Below are positions 33,328-40,968 of a DNA stretch of 64,000 bases, in pieces. This DNA comes from Rhizobium sp. NXC14 (GTDB lineage Bacteria > Pseudomonadota > Alphaproteobacteria > Rhizobiales > Rhizobiaceae). The notes under the pieces were generated by a model. It was not told the origin of the DNA and made no database searches. It saw only the letters and a list, made by a program, of their open reading frames with translations. The position numbers and the translations under genes are program-made. Position 1 is the stretch's first letter; every line of letters begins with the position of its first letter. The DNA lies in assembly GCF_002117485.1 (NCBI RefSeq), contig NZ_CP021030.1, positions 3,041,001 through 3,105,000 on the forward strand, given 5' to 3'.

Positions 33328-33993
33328 ATGTTCGTTATCATTCAGGCACATGAGTATCAGAAATACGCCGCCGTACTCGAGCAGATGTTCCGCCTGCGCA
33401 AGAAGGTCTTCGCCGACCAGCTCGGCTGGGACGTTCCCGTCATCGGCCCCTACGAACGCGACAGCTACGATTCACTTTCTCCGGCCTACCTCGTCTGGTG
33501 CAACGACAGCCGCACGCGCCTTTATGGCGGCATGCGCCTGATGCCGACGACCGGTCCGACGCTTCTCTACGACGTCTTCCGTGAGACCTTTCCGGCCGCC
33601 GCCGATCTCGTGGCTCCGGGTATCTGGGAAGGCACGCGTATGTGCATCGACGAAGAGGCGATCGCCAGGGATTTCCCCAACATCGATGCCGGCCGCGCCT
33701 TCTCGATGATGCTGCTGGCGCTCTGCGAATGCGCGCTCGACCACGGCATCCACACGATGATTTCCAACTACGAACCCTATCTCAAGCGTGTCTACAAACG
33801 CGCAGGCGCCGAAGTGGAAGAACTCGGCCGGGCAGACGGCTACGGCAAGTATCCCGTCTGCTGCGGCGCCTTCGAAGTATCTGACCGCGTGCTGCGCAAG
33901 ATGCGCGCCGCCCTCGGCCTGACCCTACCCCTTTATGTCAGACATGTTCCGGCCCGCTCGGTCGTGACGCAATTCCTGGAGATGGCAGCATGA
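33328..33993 (+). CDS. cinI: Acyl-homoserine lactone synthase
   Basis: This 221-residue LuxI-family synthase makes an acyl-homoserine lactone from SAM and acyl-ACP; rhizobial CinI makes 3-OH-C14:1-HSL. Conserved features include the N-terminal FRLRKKVFADQLGWDVP segment, the acidic E/D residues around YERDSYD, YLVWCNDSRTRLYGGMRLMPTTGP, and the WEGTRMCIDEEA region. The ATG at 33328 has GGAGG 6 bases upstream. The stop overlaps the cinS start (ATGA at 33990-33993), so the two are translated as a coupled pair. Confidence 0.94.
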   Translation: MFVIIQAHEYQKYAAVLEQMFRLRKKVFADQLGWDVPVIGPYERDSYDSLSPAYLVWCNDSRTRLYGGMRLMPTTGPTLLYDVFRETFPAAADLVAPGIWEGTRMCIDEEAIARDFPNIDAGRAFSMMLLALCECALDHGIHTMISNYEPYLKRVYKRAGAEVEELGRADGYGKYPVCCGAFEVSDRVLRKMRAALGLTLPLYVRHVPARSVVTQFLEMAA

Positions 33994-34181
33994 AACGCCT
34001 CGTTGAAACCGCAACACCGAAAGACATCTCCGCGCTGGAGCGCCATGTCCTCGCATCCCGCGACATCGCCACGCAGATAGGGGATCCCTTCCTCTCCTAT
34101 CTGCTTTCGATGGCGCTGTTCACAATCTACGAAAAGAAGGCTCAGCATGAGAATGAGGCGCTGAAGAGCAGCTTCGGCTGA
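33990..34181 (+). CDS. cinS: Small quorum-sensing antirepressor
   Basis: This 63-residue protein (MKRLVETATPKDISALERHVLASRDIATQIGDPFLSYLLSMALFTIYEKK...) overlaps cinI by 4 bp. Position, size and sequence style match CinS of R. leguminosarum, which is co-transcribed with cinI and relieves repression by PraR, linking the cin system to rhi, rai and biofilm genes (established knowledge). The protein is all-helical with no DNA-binding motif. A strong hairpin lies about 55 bp downstream. Confidence 0.88.
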   Translation: MKRLVETATPKDISALERHVLASRDIATQIGDPFLSYLLSMALFTIYEKKAQHENEALKSSFG

Positions 34182-34234
34182 GGGCGCGGGTCCCCTCCGC
34201 CGCGCCTGAAGAGGGGCACGCCTCGCAGCGCCTC

Positions 34235-34276
34235 GCGCGCAGCCGCAAAACCTGTCCCCGTTTTGCGGCTGCGCGC
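34235..34276. terminator. 17-bp perfect hairpin between cinS and the response regulator gene
   Basis: GCGCGCAGCCGCAAAAC (34235-34251) and GTTTTGCGGCTGCGCGC (34260-34276) are perfectly complementary with an 8-nt loop. It lies between convergent genes and may end transcription in both directions, although no U-run follows on either side. Confidence 0.5.
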
Positions 34277-34313
34277 CCCCCGGTCACCTCGGGTCGTCAA
34301 CGCCTCAAGGACG

Positions 34314-34682
34314 TCAAGCCATCAGGGAATCGATCGTTGAAATCAGCGTATCGTGCAGATAGGGCTTGGGCAGGAAGGTGGTATTGGCAGGCAGGGCCAT
34401 CGGATCGAGCCGCACCATGCCCGAGGTGATGATGATGCCGATATTCGGCCGCATCGCCCTCACCCGCTTGGCAAGCTGGATGCCATCCATCGATCCGGCC
34501 ATGTTGACGTCGGTGAAAAGGATATCGACATCCTGCCGACCCTTCAGCACCACCAGCGCCTCATCCGCATTCGCCGCCTCCAACGCCACATGGCCGACAT
34601 CCTCCAGCACATCGAGGATATTGAACCGGATCAGCGGCTCATCCTCCACGATGAGCACCACGGCACTGCTCGAAGCCACCAT
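34314..34682 (-). CDS. Single-domain response regulator (CheY-like receiver)
   Basis: This 122-residue receiver domain has no output domain. The acidic pair Glu13-Asp14 (IVEDEP), phosphoacceptor Asp58 (ILFTDVNM), the conserved Ser/Thr in IIITSGM and Lys in FLPKPYL are all present. The ATG at 34680-34682 was chosen because AGGG lies 9 bases upstream; a TTG two codons earlier is also possible. No histidine kinase is adjacent. Orphan receivers of this kind often act in phosphorelays. Confidence 0.87.
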   Translation of the reverse strand: MVASSSAVVLIVEDEPLIRFNILDVLEDVGHVALEAANADEALVVLKGRQDVDILFTDVNMAGSMDGIQLAKRVRAMRPNIGIIITSGMVRLDPMALPANTTFLPKPYLHDTLISTIDSLMA

Positions 34683-34903
34683 CTGCAATCGCCCTTTTCA
34701 GCGGAATATGATTCGAATAAGTGTTTCCGCTGTGCGAAGGTTCCAGTGCCTCTGCCCACGAAATATGCATCATCCACAGATGTTGCCCTGCCCGCTTGTG
34801 GCTCCCTGCAATTTGGGCTAGAGCGAACCAATGTCGTGGGAACCATTGCCCCGGCATCCAGGTGCCGGCCTCCGGCATCACGGCGTCGGACATCCGACGC
34901 GGA

Positions 34904-34979
34904 GGGCCTGTAGCTCAATGGTTAGAGCCGGCGGCTCATAACCGCTTGGTTGGGGGTTCGAGTCCCTCCGGGCCCACCA
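34904..34979 (+). tRNA. tRNA with CAU anticodon, probably tRNA-Ile2
   Basis: A complete 76-nt cloverleaf with encoded CCA: acceptor GGGCCTG pairs with CGGGCCC, D-arm is AGCTC...GAGC, anticodon loop is CTCATAA with CAT at 34937-34939, and the T-arm contains GGTTCGAGTCC. The GGCTCATAACCGCTTGGT anticodon-to-variable region resembles E. coli tRNA-Ile2, whose C34 is converted to lysidine by TilS, rather than elongator tRNA-Met. It could be misannotated as tRNA-Met. Confidence 0.9.
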
Positions 34980-35063
34980 TATTCTTGCCCTCGCCGATGG
35001 CTTAAGTGAGAACTTCGCGCCGAACAGGCTCGGAGGTGTGTGTGCTGGATGAGGTGCCTTCGT

Positions 35064-36269
35064 TTACTTAACCCCTAACTCCACACCTTTAGTCGCCTTG
35101 GGCCGACCGATTGTGTTCTTGAGCCAACATTCGGACTTTTTGGGAACATAGGAGAATGCCTTGCAAGCGTTGTCGCTGATACAAGCGGTGAAACACTGCA
35201 AATAGTTGCTGCCTCGTAGGCGCTTGTAGTCACCGCCGGGAAGATCCATGCCAGAATAGCTGGTGAAATCTGATACGATCACATCGGCTGACTTCGACGA
35301 TGCATAAGCGGCGACTGCATCCGCATTGCGTATCAGGGCCACGACGTTATCCTTTAGAAAGCAAACGCCGTGCTTGGTGTTGTAGGTAATCGCCTTACAC
35401 TGGCTGTCGCCTTCACAGATCTCGTGGCACCCCGCATAAGTGACGTCCTTGACGGCGCGGTAATCGAAGCCGATCGCGTCGTAGCCTCGAGCATCGATGA
35501 ATGAAGTCGTTGGCTGTGCGGGCAGATTGGTCGCCGCGCGTGGCATGGTGGCTGACACCTGTTCCTCTTTCTCGCCGTAGCAGAGAATTTGGAACACCGA
35601 AGGGGTGATTTTGTCCGCTAGGTCGGCTGTCGACAGCGGCTGCTGGTCTGCCGCCCTGTCGCCGGATTGCCCAGCGATGCCCTGAGACTGCAGGAAGAGA
35701 TCCGCAACCGAGGCGCGGATAGCGAAGTTCACGTTCTGTGCCGTGATGCCGATTTCGTCTGCGATGCCTTTCGACAACGTCGCACTGGTGATGCCCATAA
35801 GAAAGCCATCGCGGTCGACGACCGGTCCGCCGGAATTGCCAGGCTGGATCGGTGTCGAAATTTGGATGTATCGGGTGTCGTTTCGAAGCCCCGCAAGCGC
35901 GTTGACATTGCCTGTGGTGACCTTAACCGAATCCGACAGCAGCGTTGCCAGCGGGAAGCCTATGGCTAGAATATCTTCGCCGAGCCGCGTCGGCGCACGA
36001 CGAAAGACAAGTGGTTGCAACGGCTTCGCCGCGTCGACCCTCACCAGAGCTAGATCGTTGGTGGCATCAATCCGGGGGTCGGCGGCGTCACCCCTGCCCT
36101 TTATTTCGATGCGCTTGCATGCCTGCACGACATGCGCATTGGTCAGCAGCCAGCCATCCGTGGTTACTGCGAAGCCGGTACCTGACGACGTCGGACCGTC
36201 GGCAAGACATATGGGAGCAAGGGCAGCGGAAAAGAAGGCGCTCAAGATTGAGCGGCGCACGGTTGTCAT
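35064..36269 (-). CDS. Secreted trypsin-like serine protease with C-terminal PAN/Apple-like repeats
   Basis: This 401-residue exported protein has a signal peptide (MTTVRRSILSAFFSAALAPICLA). A trypsin-like/HtrA-type protease domain follows with an apparent catalytic triad His46 (TNAHVV), Asp72 (NDLALV) and Ser146 (GNSGGP). The C-terminal half has two cysteine-rich segments (FDYRAVKDVTYAGCHEICEGDSQCKAITYNTKHGVCFLKD and GGDYKRLRGSNYLQCFTACISDNACKAFSYVPKKSECWLK) that look like PAN/Apple-type modules. No PDZ domain is seen. It probably acts in the periplasm or outside the cell. It lies just after the tRNA and its base composition is somewhat less GC-rich than its neighbours. Confidence 0.82.
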   Translation of the reverse strand: MTTVRRSILSAFFSAALAPICLADGPTSSGTGFAVTTDGWLLTNAHVVQACKRIEIKGRGDAADPRIDATNDLALVRVDAAKPLQPLVFRRAPTRLGEDILAIGFPLATLLSDSVKVTTGNVNALAGLRNDTRYIQISTPIQPGNSGGPVVDRDGFLMGITSATLSKGIADEIGITAQNVNFAIRASVADLFLQSQGIAGQSGDRAADQQPLSTADLADKITPSVFQILCYGEKEEQVSATMPRAATNLPAQPTTSFIDARGYDAIGFDYRAVKDVTYAGCHEICEGDSQCKAITYNTKHGVCFLKDNVVALIRNADAVAAYASSKSADVIVSDFTSYSGMDLPGGDYKRLRGSNYLQCFTACISDNACKAFSYVPKKSECWLKNTIGRPKATKGVELGVK

Positions 36270-36363
36270 TAGTATATCCCCAGTTGTCTGGAGATTAGAC
36301 CCTTGAGCGAGCGCATTTCAACCATCTCTTGCAGGCAGGCTTAATGGCATTGCCATGAAACGC

Positions 36364-36390
36364 AAAAGCCCCGCTATCCTGGCGGGGCTT
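36364..36390 (-). terminator. Intrinsic terminator of the outer-membrane protein gene
   Basis: AAGCCCCGC (36366-36374) and GCGGGGCTT (36382-36390) form a perfect 9-bp stem with a 7-nt loop. On the minus strand it is followed by TTTTGCG, 26 bp after the stop at 36416. Confidence 0.78.
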
Positions 36391-36415
36391 CTTTTCACCG
36401 ACCAACCGACAGTGC

Positions 36416-37042
36416 CTAGAACTTCACGCCGATGCCGAACTTGAGTTCGTGCTGGTTGAGGTCGACATCAACGCCCAGAATGTCTTTCTCGCCGAAGTCA
36501 TTATACCGATACTCGCCCCGGGCGAAGATGTTGTTGGTGATGGCAAAGTCGACGCCGGCGCCGACGGTGTAGCCGTTGAAGGTCTCGGTTTCCTTGTCTA
36601 GCCCCGGCAGGTCAACGTATCCACGCGTAGCAGTCCAGCCAGCCGCGCCATAAAGCAGCGCTCTGTCAAAGGCGTAGCCGACACGACCACGAACAGCGCC
36701 GGCCCAATCGGTGCCGACATCCGCTCCTAGCGCTTCCTCTTCGTTCCAGTTGTATTCGAGGTTGCCCTCGATGCCGACGACGATGTTGTTGTCGAACTGG
36801 AAATTGTAACCCGCAAATGCACCGAAAACGCCGCCGTTGAAATCCTGAGAATCGCTGGCGCCGCCGGCGCTGAAGTCACCGTTTAGCCAACTGGCGCCGC
36901 CATCGATGCCGAGATACGGGCCTGACCAAGTGAAAACTGGCGCAGCCGCAACAGGGGCGGCTGGGACGTCCTGCACTGCATCCGCTGCAAAGGCGCTCGT
37001 TGCGACGAGTGCTAGAAAAGTGGTGGCGATCGTGAGCTTCAT
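36416..37042 (-). CDS. Outer-membrane beta-barrel protein (Omp25/RopB-like)
   Basis: This 208-residue protein has a signal peptide (MKLTIATTFLALVATSAFA-AD) and an eight-stranded OmpA-like barrel: the FTWSGPYLGIDGGASWLNGDFSAGG start, NIVVGIEGNLEYNWNEE, VRGRVGYAFDRALLYGAAGWT, and the C-terminal aromatic residue (GIGVKF) needed for barrel assembly. It is typical of rhizobial/Brucella Omp25/Omp31 proteins. The ATG at 37040-37042 was chosen; a longer upstream reading frame has no protein-like features. A terminator lies downstream. Confidence 0.88.
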   Translation of the reverse strand: MKLTIATTFLALVATSAFAADAVQDVPAAPVAAAPVFTWSGPYLGIDGGASWLNGDFSAGGASDSQDFNGGVFGAFAGYNFQFDNNIVVGIEGNLEYNWNEEEALGADVGTDWAGAVRGRVGYAFDRALLYGAAGWTATRGYVDLPGLDKETETFNGYTVGAGVDFAITNNIFARGEYRYNDFGEKDILGVDVDLNQHELKFGIGVKF

Positions 37043-37181
37043 GTTCGTGACCCCATGTCTTGCAACACAACTGGAGGATACAGCCTCGTTCAACAAATAG
37101 CTGTAACGCCAAAGACACACTCGCATAACTGCACGGTAGAGAACATATCCGCCGAAGCGATCATGGCAAGTATCGCACCCT

Positions 37182-37376
37182 CTAATAACTGCACGAACGC
37201 CCATCGCTTGGCCTGAACCCACCACCGCAGGCCGGGTTGAGCGGCTGACTCTCGTAGTAGTAACCGCCGTCGATCGACGAAGTCTGGTCGATGTATCCTG
37301 ACGATGTGCAGGCCGAAATGAGCGTGGCAAGGCTGATCAGCGTTCCGGTCGCGATCAATGCGAAAAATCGGTTCAT
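37182..37376 (-). CDS. Small lipoprotein
   Basis: This 64-residue protein begins MNRFFALIATGTLISLATLISAC, a lipoprotein signal peptide with lipobox ISAC (acylated Cys at residue 23). The short mature part (TSSGYIDQTSSIDGGYYYESQPLNPACGGGFRPSDGRSC...) is Gly/Ser/Tyr-rich. The ATG at 37374-37376 has GAGGAG 7 bases upstream. It is probably anchored to the outer or inner membrane. Function unknown. Confidence 0.72.
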   Translation of the reverse strand: MNRFFALIATGTLISLATLISACTSSGYIDQTSSIDGGYYYESQPLNPACGGGFRPSDGRSCSY

Positions 37377-37625
37377 CTGAGCTTCTCCTCGGGGCATGAC
37401 TTCCACCCAAACCGTACAATTTACACGCCGCGGTGCAGAGAGCATTGATCTGCGGCAATCGACTGCCTCCGGCGGGTTCTTGTCACGCTAAAGTGATCGC
37501 TTTTCTACCCGCTTTTTCATGACCATCCGCTGTCACATAACTGTCATGCAAAATTGCCCGTTGTTAAGGCAGCCTGCGCAAAATATATGCCGCCAGCTAA
37601 CAAAAAAAAGAATGAGTGAACTGCC

Positions 37626-37769
37626 ATGAGCCTACAGAAACTTTTCAATCGCAATCTCCTGACCCGTTTTGTTGCCGGTCTCGGTGCGGTTCCCCAGCGC
37701 ATTCGCGAGGCCCGCGAAGAGCGCAAGCCCGCGATCCATCCCTCCTTCATGGATGATTTCGGCGCCTGA
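37626..37769 (+). CDS. Very small conserved-looking ORF (47 residues)
   Basis: The frame reads MSLQKLFNRNLLTRFVAGLGAVPQRIREAREERKPAIHPSFMDDFGA. It is too short for routine gene calling. The N-terminal half could form an amphipathic helix and the rest is charged. GAGTGAA lies 8 bases upstream, and the AT-rich stretch before it could hold a promoter. It stands alone on the plus strand. No function is proposed. Confidence 0.5.
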   Translation: MSLQKLFNRNLLTRFVAGLGAVPQRIREAREERKPAIHPSFMDDFGA

Positions 37770-37926
37770 GGCGCGGCGGGTCCTTCGATCCGCTCCCGGG
37801 CTTCGGCCTCTGGTCTTGCAGGATTTTATCCCAAGACCGTTTCACAGATCTGCGCGACAGCGTCAGCCGCCCAAGGTCCCGGCCGCCGGGTGAGGTACAA
37901 GACCTCGCCCGGGTTGCCGCGCATTC

Positions 37927-38478
37927 TCAGTTGATCGCAGGTGCAGACGGTTCGCCCCAGCTAGAAATGGGTTGACCGGCCTTGGTCGCCACCCTGGCGT
38001 CGTAGAGTGCCAGCGAAGCCTGGAGCTGGCGCATATCGTTGCAGCGGTTGATGATGCCGCCGATATATTGCACGCAGTCGCTGGCGCTGCCCTGCACCGA
38101 GCCCGTGGCCCAATCCTTGACGATCCCGTCGGCGCCGACCAGGAAATAGGAAAGCCGGTTATTCTCGGAAATCATGGAGCTGCCGACCAGGCCGACGAAG
38201 TTCGTGCCGGTCTCGGTCCTGGCGGCGGGCGCCATATGTCGGTAGATCGTCATGCCGTTCTTCAACGGTGTTGCGCCGATCATCGGCCCGAAGGTTGCTT
38301 CGGAGCCGGAGAGCCGCGCCATCGGCGATTGACCGAGATTGGCGACCTCCACATAGGGTTTGCCCAGCGCATAGCTGGTGTATGAGCGGTTGGCGGCGTT
38401 TTCGGCCCTTTCTGCCACTTGGCTGCAGCCCGTCAAACAGATGGCGAGGCCGATCGAAAGAATTGTCATAAAGCGCAT
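37927..38478 (-). CDS. Putative lipoprotein
   Basis: This 183-residue protein starts MRFMTILSIGLAICLTGC with lipobox LTGC (Cys18). The mature part (SQVAERAENAANRSYTSYALGKPYVEVANLGQ...) includes SSMISENNRLSYFLVGADGIVKDWATGSVQGSASDCVQYIGGIINRCNDMRQL, which resembles a SmpA/BamE-like domain without clear assignment. The ATG at 38476-38478 has AAGGGGG upstream; the much longer open frame reaching 39762 is antisense to the SIMPL gene and not real. Function unknown. Confidence 0.72.
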   Translation of the reverse strand: MRFMTILSIGLAICLTGCSQVAERAENAANRSYTSYALGKPYVEVANLGQSPMARLSGSEATFGPMIGATPLKNGMTIYRHMAPAARTETGTNFVGLVGSSMISENNRLSYFLVGADGIVKDWATGSVQGSASDCVQYIGGIINRCNDMRQLQASLALYDARVATKAGQPISSWGEPSAPAIN

Positions 38479-38624
38479 GCTGCCCCCTTGCCGGACATGG
38501 CGTGTCCGGAAGCCCCTGTTGCTTAACCCGCCGTCATTGCTAGCAGCTTTGCGGGATTTGGGAAGGTGAGCGTTAAAAGATGCAGGAATGCAGGCCTTCC
38601 GTGCCGCGCCCCTTTGCCCTGCCG

Positions 38625-38760
38625 GGCATCCCCCACAGGTGGGGAGATCATAAGTGGCGAAATCTTCGCGTCTCTCCAGCGTTTCCCCGGGCTGAACGCT
38701 GATCGTTTGGCGGGCGATCGCACCCAGCCAATCCCCCGCTTGTGGGGTAGATGGCCCGGC
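38625..38760. repeat. Palindromic intergenic repeats, family 3 (TCCCC...GGGGA type)
   Basis: Two related palindromes, CCCCACAGGTGGGG (about 38629-38643) and CCCCGCTTGTGGGG (about 38733-38747), lie in the 426-bp gap 38479-38904 between the lipoprotein and SIMPL genes. The rest of that gap has no gene. The palindrome at 32316-32333 may belong to the same family. Confidence 0.55.
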
Positions 38761-38904
38761 CAGAGCGGGCGGCCACGGAACGCCCTCTCCTCCCACCCTC
38801 ACATTTTTCTCCCGATCCTTCACCGCCTCCTTCCCTTCCGCCGCAATAGCTTCACAATCAACCGACAGAAAGCTCATCGGGAAACGACAACTAGGGAATG
38901 AAAC

Positions 38905-39642
38905 ATGGCGCCGATTCTGTCCAAGACACTTGTGATGACTGCCCTTCTGGCCCTGCCGCTCGGCAGTGCCGCGCCTGTATTGGCGCAGGAAGCAAAGCCG
39001 CGTGAGGCGGTGATTTCGGTGACGGGCGATGGCGAATCGTCCTTGGCGCCCGACATGGCCGTCGTCAATCTCGCCGTCGTCAAGCAGGCGAAGACCGCCC
39101 GTGAAGCGCTCGACGAGAACAACAAGGCGATGAATGACGTGCTGAAGGCGCTGAAGGACGGCGGCATCGCCGAGCGCGACCTGCAGACCTCGGGCTTCTC
39201 CATCCAGCCGCAGTTTAATTATCCGCAGCCGGTCGATGGCCAGCAGCAGCAGCCGCAGCTGATCGGCTACCAGACTATCAATTCGGTCACTGTGCGCCTG
39301 CGCGATCTTTCCAAGCTCGGCCAGGTGATCGACCAATCGGTGACACTCGGCATCAATCAGGGCGGCGACATCCAGTTTACCAACGACAAGCCGGATGGGG
39401 CGCTCGAAGAGGCGCGCAAGAACGCCGTCGCCGAAGCCGTCAAGAAGGCCAAAACGCTGAGCGAAGCCGCCGGCGTCAAGCTCGGCCGCATCATCGAAAT
39501 CAACGAGAATGAGCCGCGCCCGCTGCCGCAGCCCGCTTATCGCGCCACGATGATGAAGGAAGCCGACGCTGCAGTTCCCGTCCAGGGCGGCGAGAACAAT
39601 TACACTGTCAGCGTCACCGTAACCTTCGCCATCGAGCAGTAA
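38905..39642 (+). CDS. SIMPL domain (DUF541) secreted protein
   Basis: This 245-residue exported protein has a signal peptide (MAPILSKTLVMTALLALPLGSAAPVLAQ-EAK) followed by a SIMPL/DUF541 domain: REAVISVTGDGESSLAPDMAVVNLAVVKQAKTAREAL, LQTSGFSIQPQFNYPQP, GYQTINSVTVRLRDLSKLGQVID and the closing YTVSVTVTFAIEQ. SIMPL proteins form periplasmic or surface oligomers with BP26/OMP28 of Brucella as a relative. A QQQQPQ-rich loop occupies the middle. The ATG has GGAA upstream. It is likely monocistronic. Confidence 0.85.
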   Translation: MAPILSKTLVMTALLALPLGSAAPVLAQEAKPREAVISVTGDGESSLAPDMAVVNLAVVKQAKTAREALDENNKAMNDVLKALKDGGIAERDLQTSGFSIQPQFNYPQPVDGQQQQPQLIGYQTINSVTVRLRDLSKLGQVIDQSVTLGINQGGDIQFTNDKPDGALEEARKNAVAEAVKKAKTLSEAAGVKLGRIIEINENEPRPLPQPAYRATMMKEADAAVPVQGGENNYTVSVTVTFAIEQ

Positions 39643-39725
39643 ACGGAAGCGCGGCAGCTTAGCCCCTCCCACTCGTGGGAAGGGGCCCTTGGACGCAGTC
39701 AGGCCGAGCGTAAAGAATCGCACAA

Positions 39726-39770
39726 AAAGAAAACCGCCCTTGCCGATCGGGGAGACTGGCAAAGGCGGTT
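39726..39770 (-). terminator. Intrinsic terminator of the secreted-protein gene at 39812
   Basis: Positions 39732-39744 and 39758-39770 (AACCGCC...GGCGGTT outer arms) pair over 13 bp with one mismatch and a 13-nt loop. On the minus strand it is followed by TTTTCTTTTT, 42 bp after the gene's stop. Confidence 0.75.
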
Positions 39771-39811
39771 CTGGGGCCGCATCGAGGAGACGAGGCCCGT
39801 AATCTGGAAAA

Positions 39812-40156
39812 TCAGCGGCGTAAAGCGGGGCAGCCGCGGACGTTGGCGAAGCTCATTTCATCGGGGCCGCGGCGGGTCCAGCCCTGAACGATGACGCGGC
39901 GCGGGGTGATGTCGACGACGCGCGGGCGGCGGAAGCCCCAATCGCGGGCGAGATCTTCCGCCAGCCGCGGATCGCAGCCACGCGGGCGCCGGCCGAAGCC
40001 CGGCGGCGGAGGCGGACGGCGATAATCGCGCGGCGGATCACGATCCTGATCGCCGATAATGAAACTGAATTGGGCGGCCGCCGGGACCACGGTGCCGGCA
40101 AGAGTGCCTGCGGCAAGCATGGCGGCAAGACCCGCCTTTGCCAGAAACTGCATCAT
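39812..40156 (-). CDS. Secreted hypothetical protein, RGCP family member 1
   Basis: This 114-residue exported protein has a signal peptide (MMQFLAKAGLAAMLAAGTLAGTVVPAAAQ). A Pro/Arg-rich linker (DPPRDYRRPPPPPGFGRR) precedes a small domain: RGCDPRLAEDLARDWGFRRPRVVDITPRRVIVQGWTRRGPDEMSFANVRGCPALRR. Two RGC motifs bracket the domain and could form a disulfide. It is closely related to the next gene upstream (40324-40629). Function unknown; no domain family name is claimed. Confidence 0.72.
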   Translation of the reverse strand: MMQFLAKAGLAAMLAAGTLAGTVVPAAAQFSFIIGDQDRDPPRDYRRPPPPPGFGRRPRGCDPRLAEDLARDWGFRRPRVVDITPRRVIVQGWTRRGPDEMSFANVRGCPALRR

Positions 40157-40323
40157 CGAAAAACCTTTCGTTCCATAGTCGGTGCGGTCGAGCCGCCCTC
40201 CCCACTCTCCGCATCACGCCGAAGCGTCAGTGGAATCACTTATACAAATCGGAGAAGAGACGGCTGAAAGTGTCGCCGTCAAGGCGAAAGGGCAAGCGCA
40301 CATAGGCGCTTGCCGTGCAATAT

Positions 40324-40629
40324 TCAACGCCGGATCAGCGGGCAGCCGCGGACATTGGCGAAGACCATCCTGTCCCAGCCGCGACGATCGCGTCCGGCGA
40401 CGACGACGACACGCGGCGACATGCGGGTGATGTGGGCTCTGCGCAGGCCGAAATCGCGCGCCTTGTTCACGGCGTGCATCGGCGAGCAGCCGCGGATTGG
40501 ACGATAATATTGCGCCTCGACAATGAAGTTCGTCTGCGGCCCTGCGGCTGCCGCCGTGGAAACAGTGGCCGGAATGGATGAGAGGGCGAGCACTGCGGCA
40601 AGGCAAGCCTTGGTGAGGAAATGCGTCAT
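40324..40629 (-). CDS. Secreted hypothetical protein, RGCP family member 2
   Basis: This 101-residue exported protein has a signal peptide (MTHFLTKACLAAVLALSSIPATVSTAAA). The mature domain, IRGCSPMHAVNKARDFGLRRAHITRMSPRVVVVAGRDRRGWDRMVFANVRGCPLIRR, aligns along its whole length with member 1 (RGC...A...A.DfGlRR..I...PR.V.V.G..R.G.D.M.FANVRGCP). It lacks the proline-rich linker. The tandem arrangement suggests duplication. Function unknown. Confidence 0.72.
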   Translation of the reverse strand: MTHFLTKACLAAVLALSSIPATVSTAAAAGPQTNFIVEAQYYRPIRGCSPMHAVNKARDFGLRRAHITRMSPRVVVVAGRDRRGWDRMVFANVRGCPLIRR

Positions 40630-40823
40630 GGAGTGTCTCCGTCGATTGGTCTTTTAAGCTCTCCCATAAGGGATTGCCTCGACACTAAATGCGGCAAGCT
40701 GAATGCTGTTCGAACCGACCATTCAGTTTGCATTCACAAGAAGATGAGCGGTTTTTGACGGCTCTTCTTTCGATCGGGATTCGCGTGATCTCTCGTCTGA
40801 AGGAGATCGCTCATCACCCGCCC

Positions 40824-40871
40824 CCCTCCTTCGAGGCTCCGGCCTATGGCCTACGCGCCTCAGGATGAGGG
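40824..40871. repeat. REP-like repeat, family 2
   Basis: CCCTCCTTCGAGGC...GCCTCAGGATGAGGG matches the arms of the copies at 31159-31199 and 31632-31672, with a diverged centre. It lies in the 339-bp gap 40630-40968, which has no gene otherwise. Confidence 0.6.
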
Positions 40872-40968
40872 CTGATCGTGGTGCCATGCGGCTGGTGGGC
40901 TGATCGGTGTGCCGCGTGGCCGATGGCTGATGGCCGTGCCATAGCCTCGGCAAGGACGCACGGCGCTC

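Noticed and set aside
34904-34979. Integration site or genomic island at the tRNA
   Set aside because: No duplicated tRNA 3' end and no integrase were found downstream, so an island boundary cannot be supported.
38566-38901. A 111-codon open frame on the plus strand
   Set aside because: It is translated from palindromic repeats, has no domain or composition of a real protein, and overlaps the SIMPL promoter region.
38479-39762. Upstream extension of the lipoprotein frame on the minus strand
   Set aside because: The extension is antisense to the SIMPL gene and to repeats. The lipoprotein signal and ribosome-binding site place the start at 38478.
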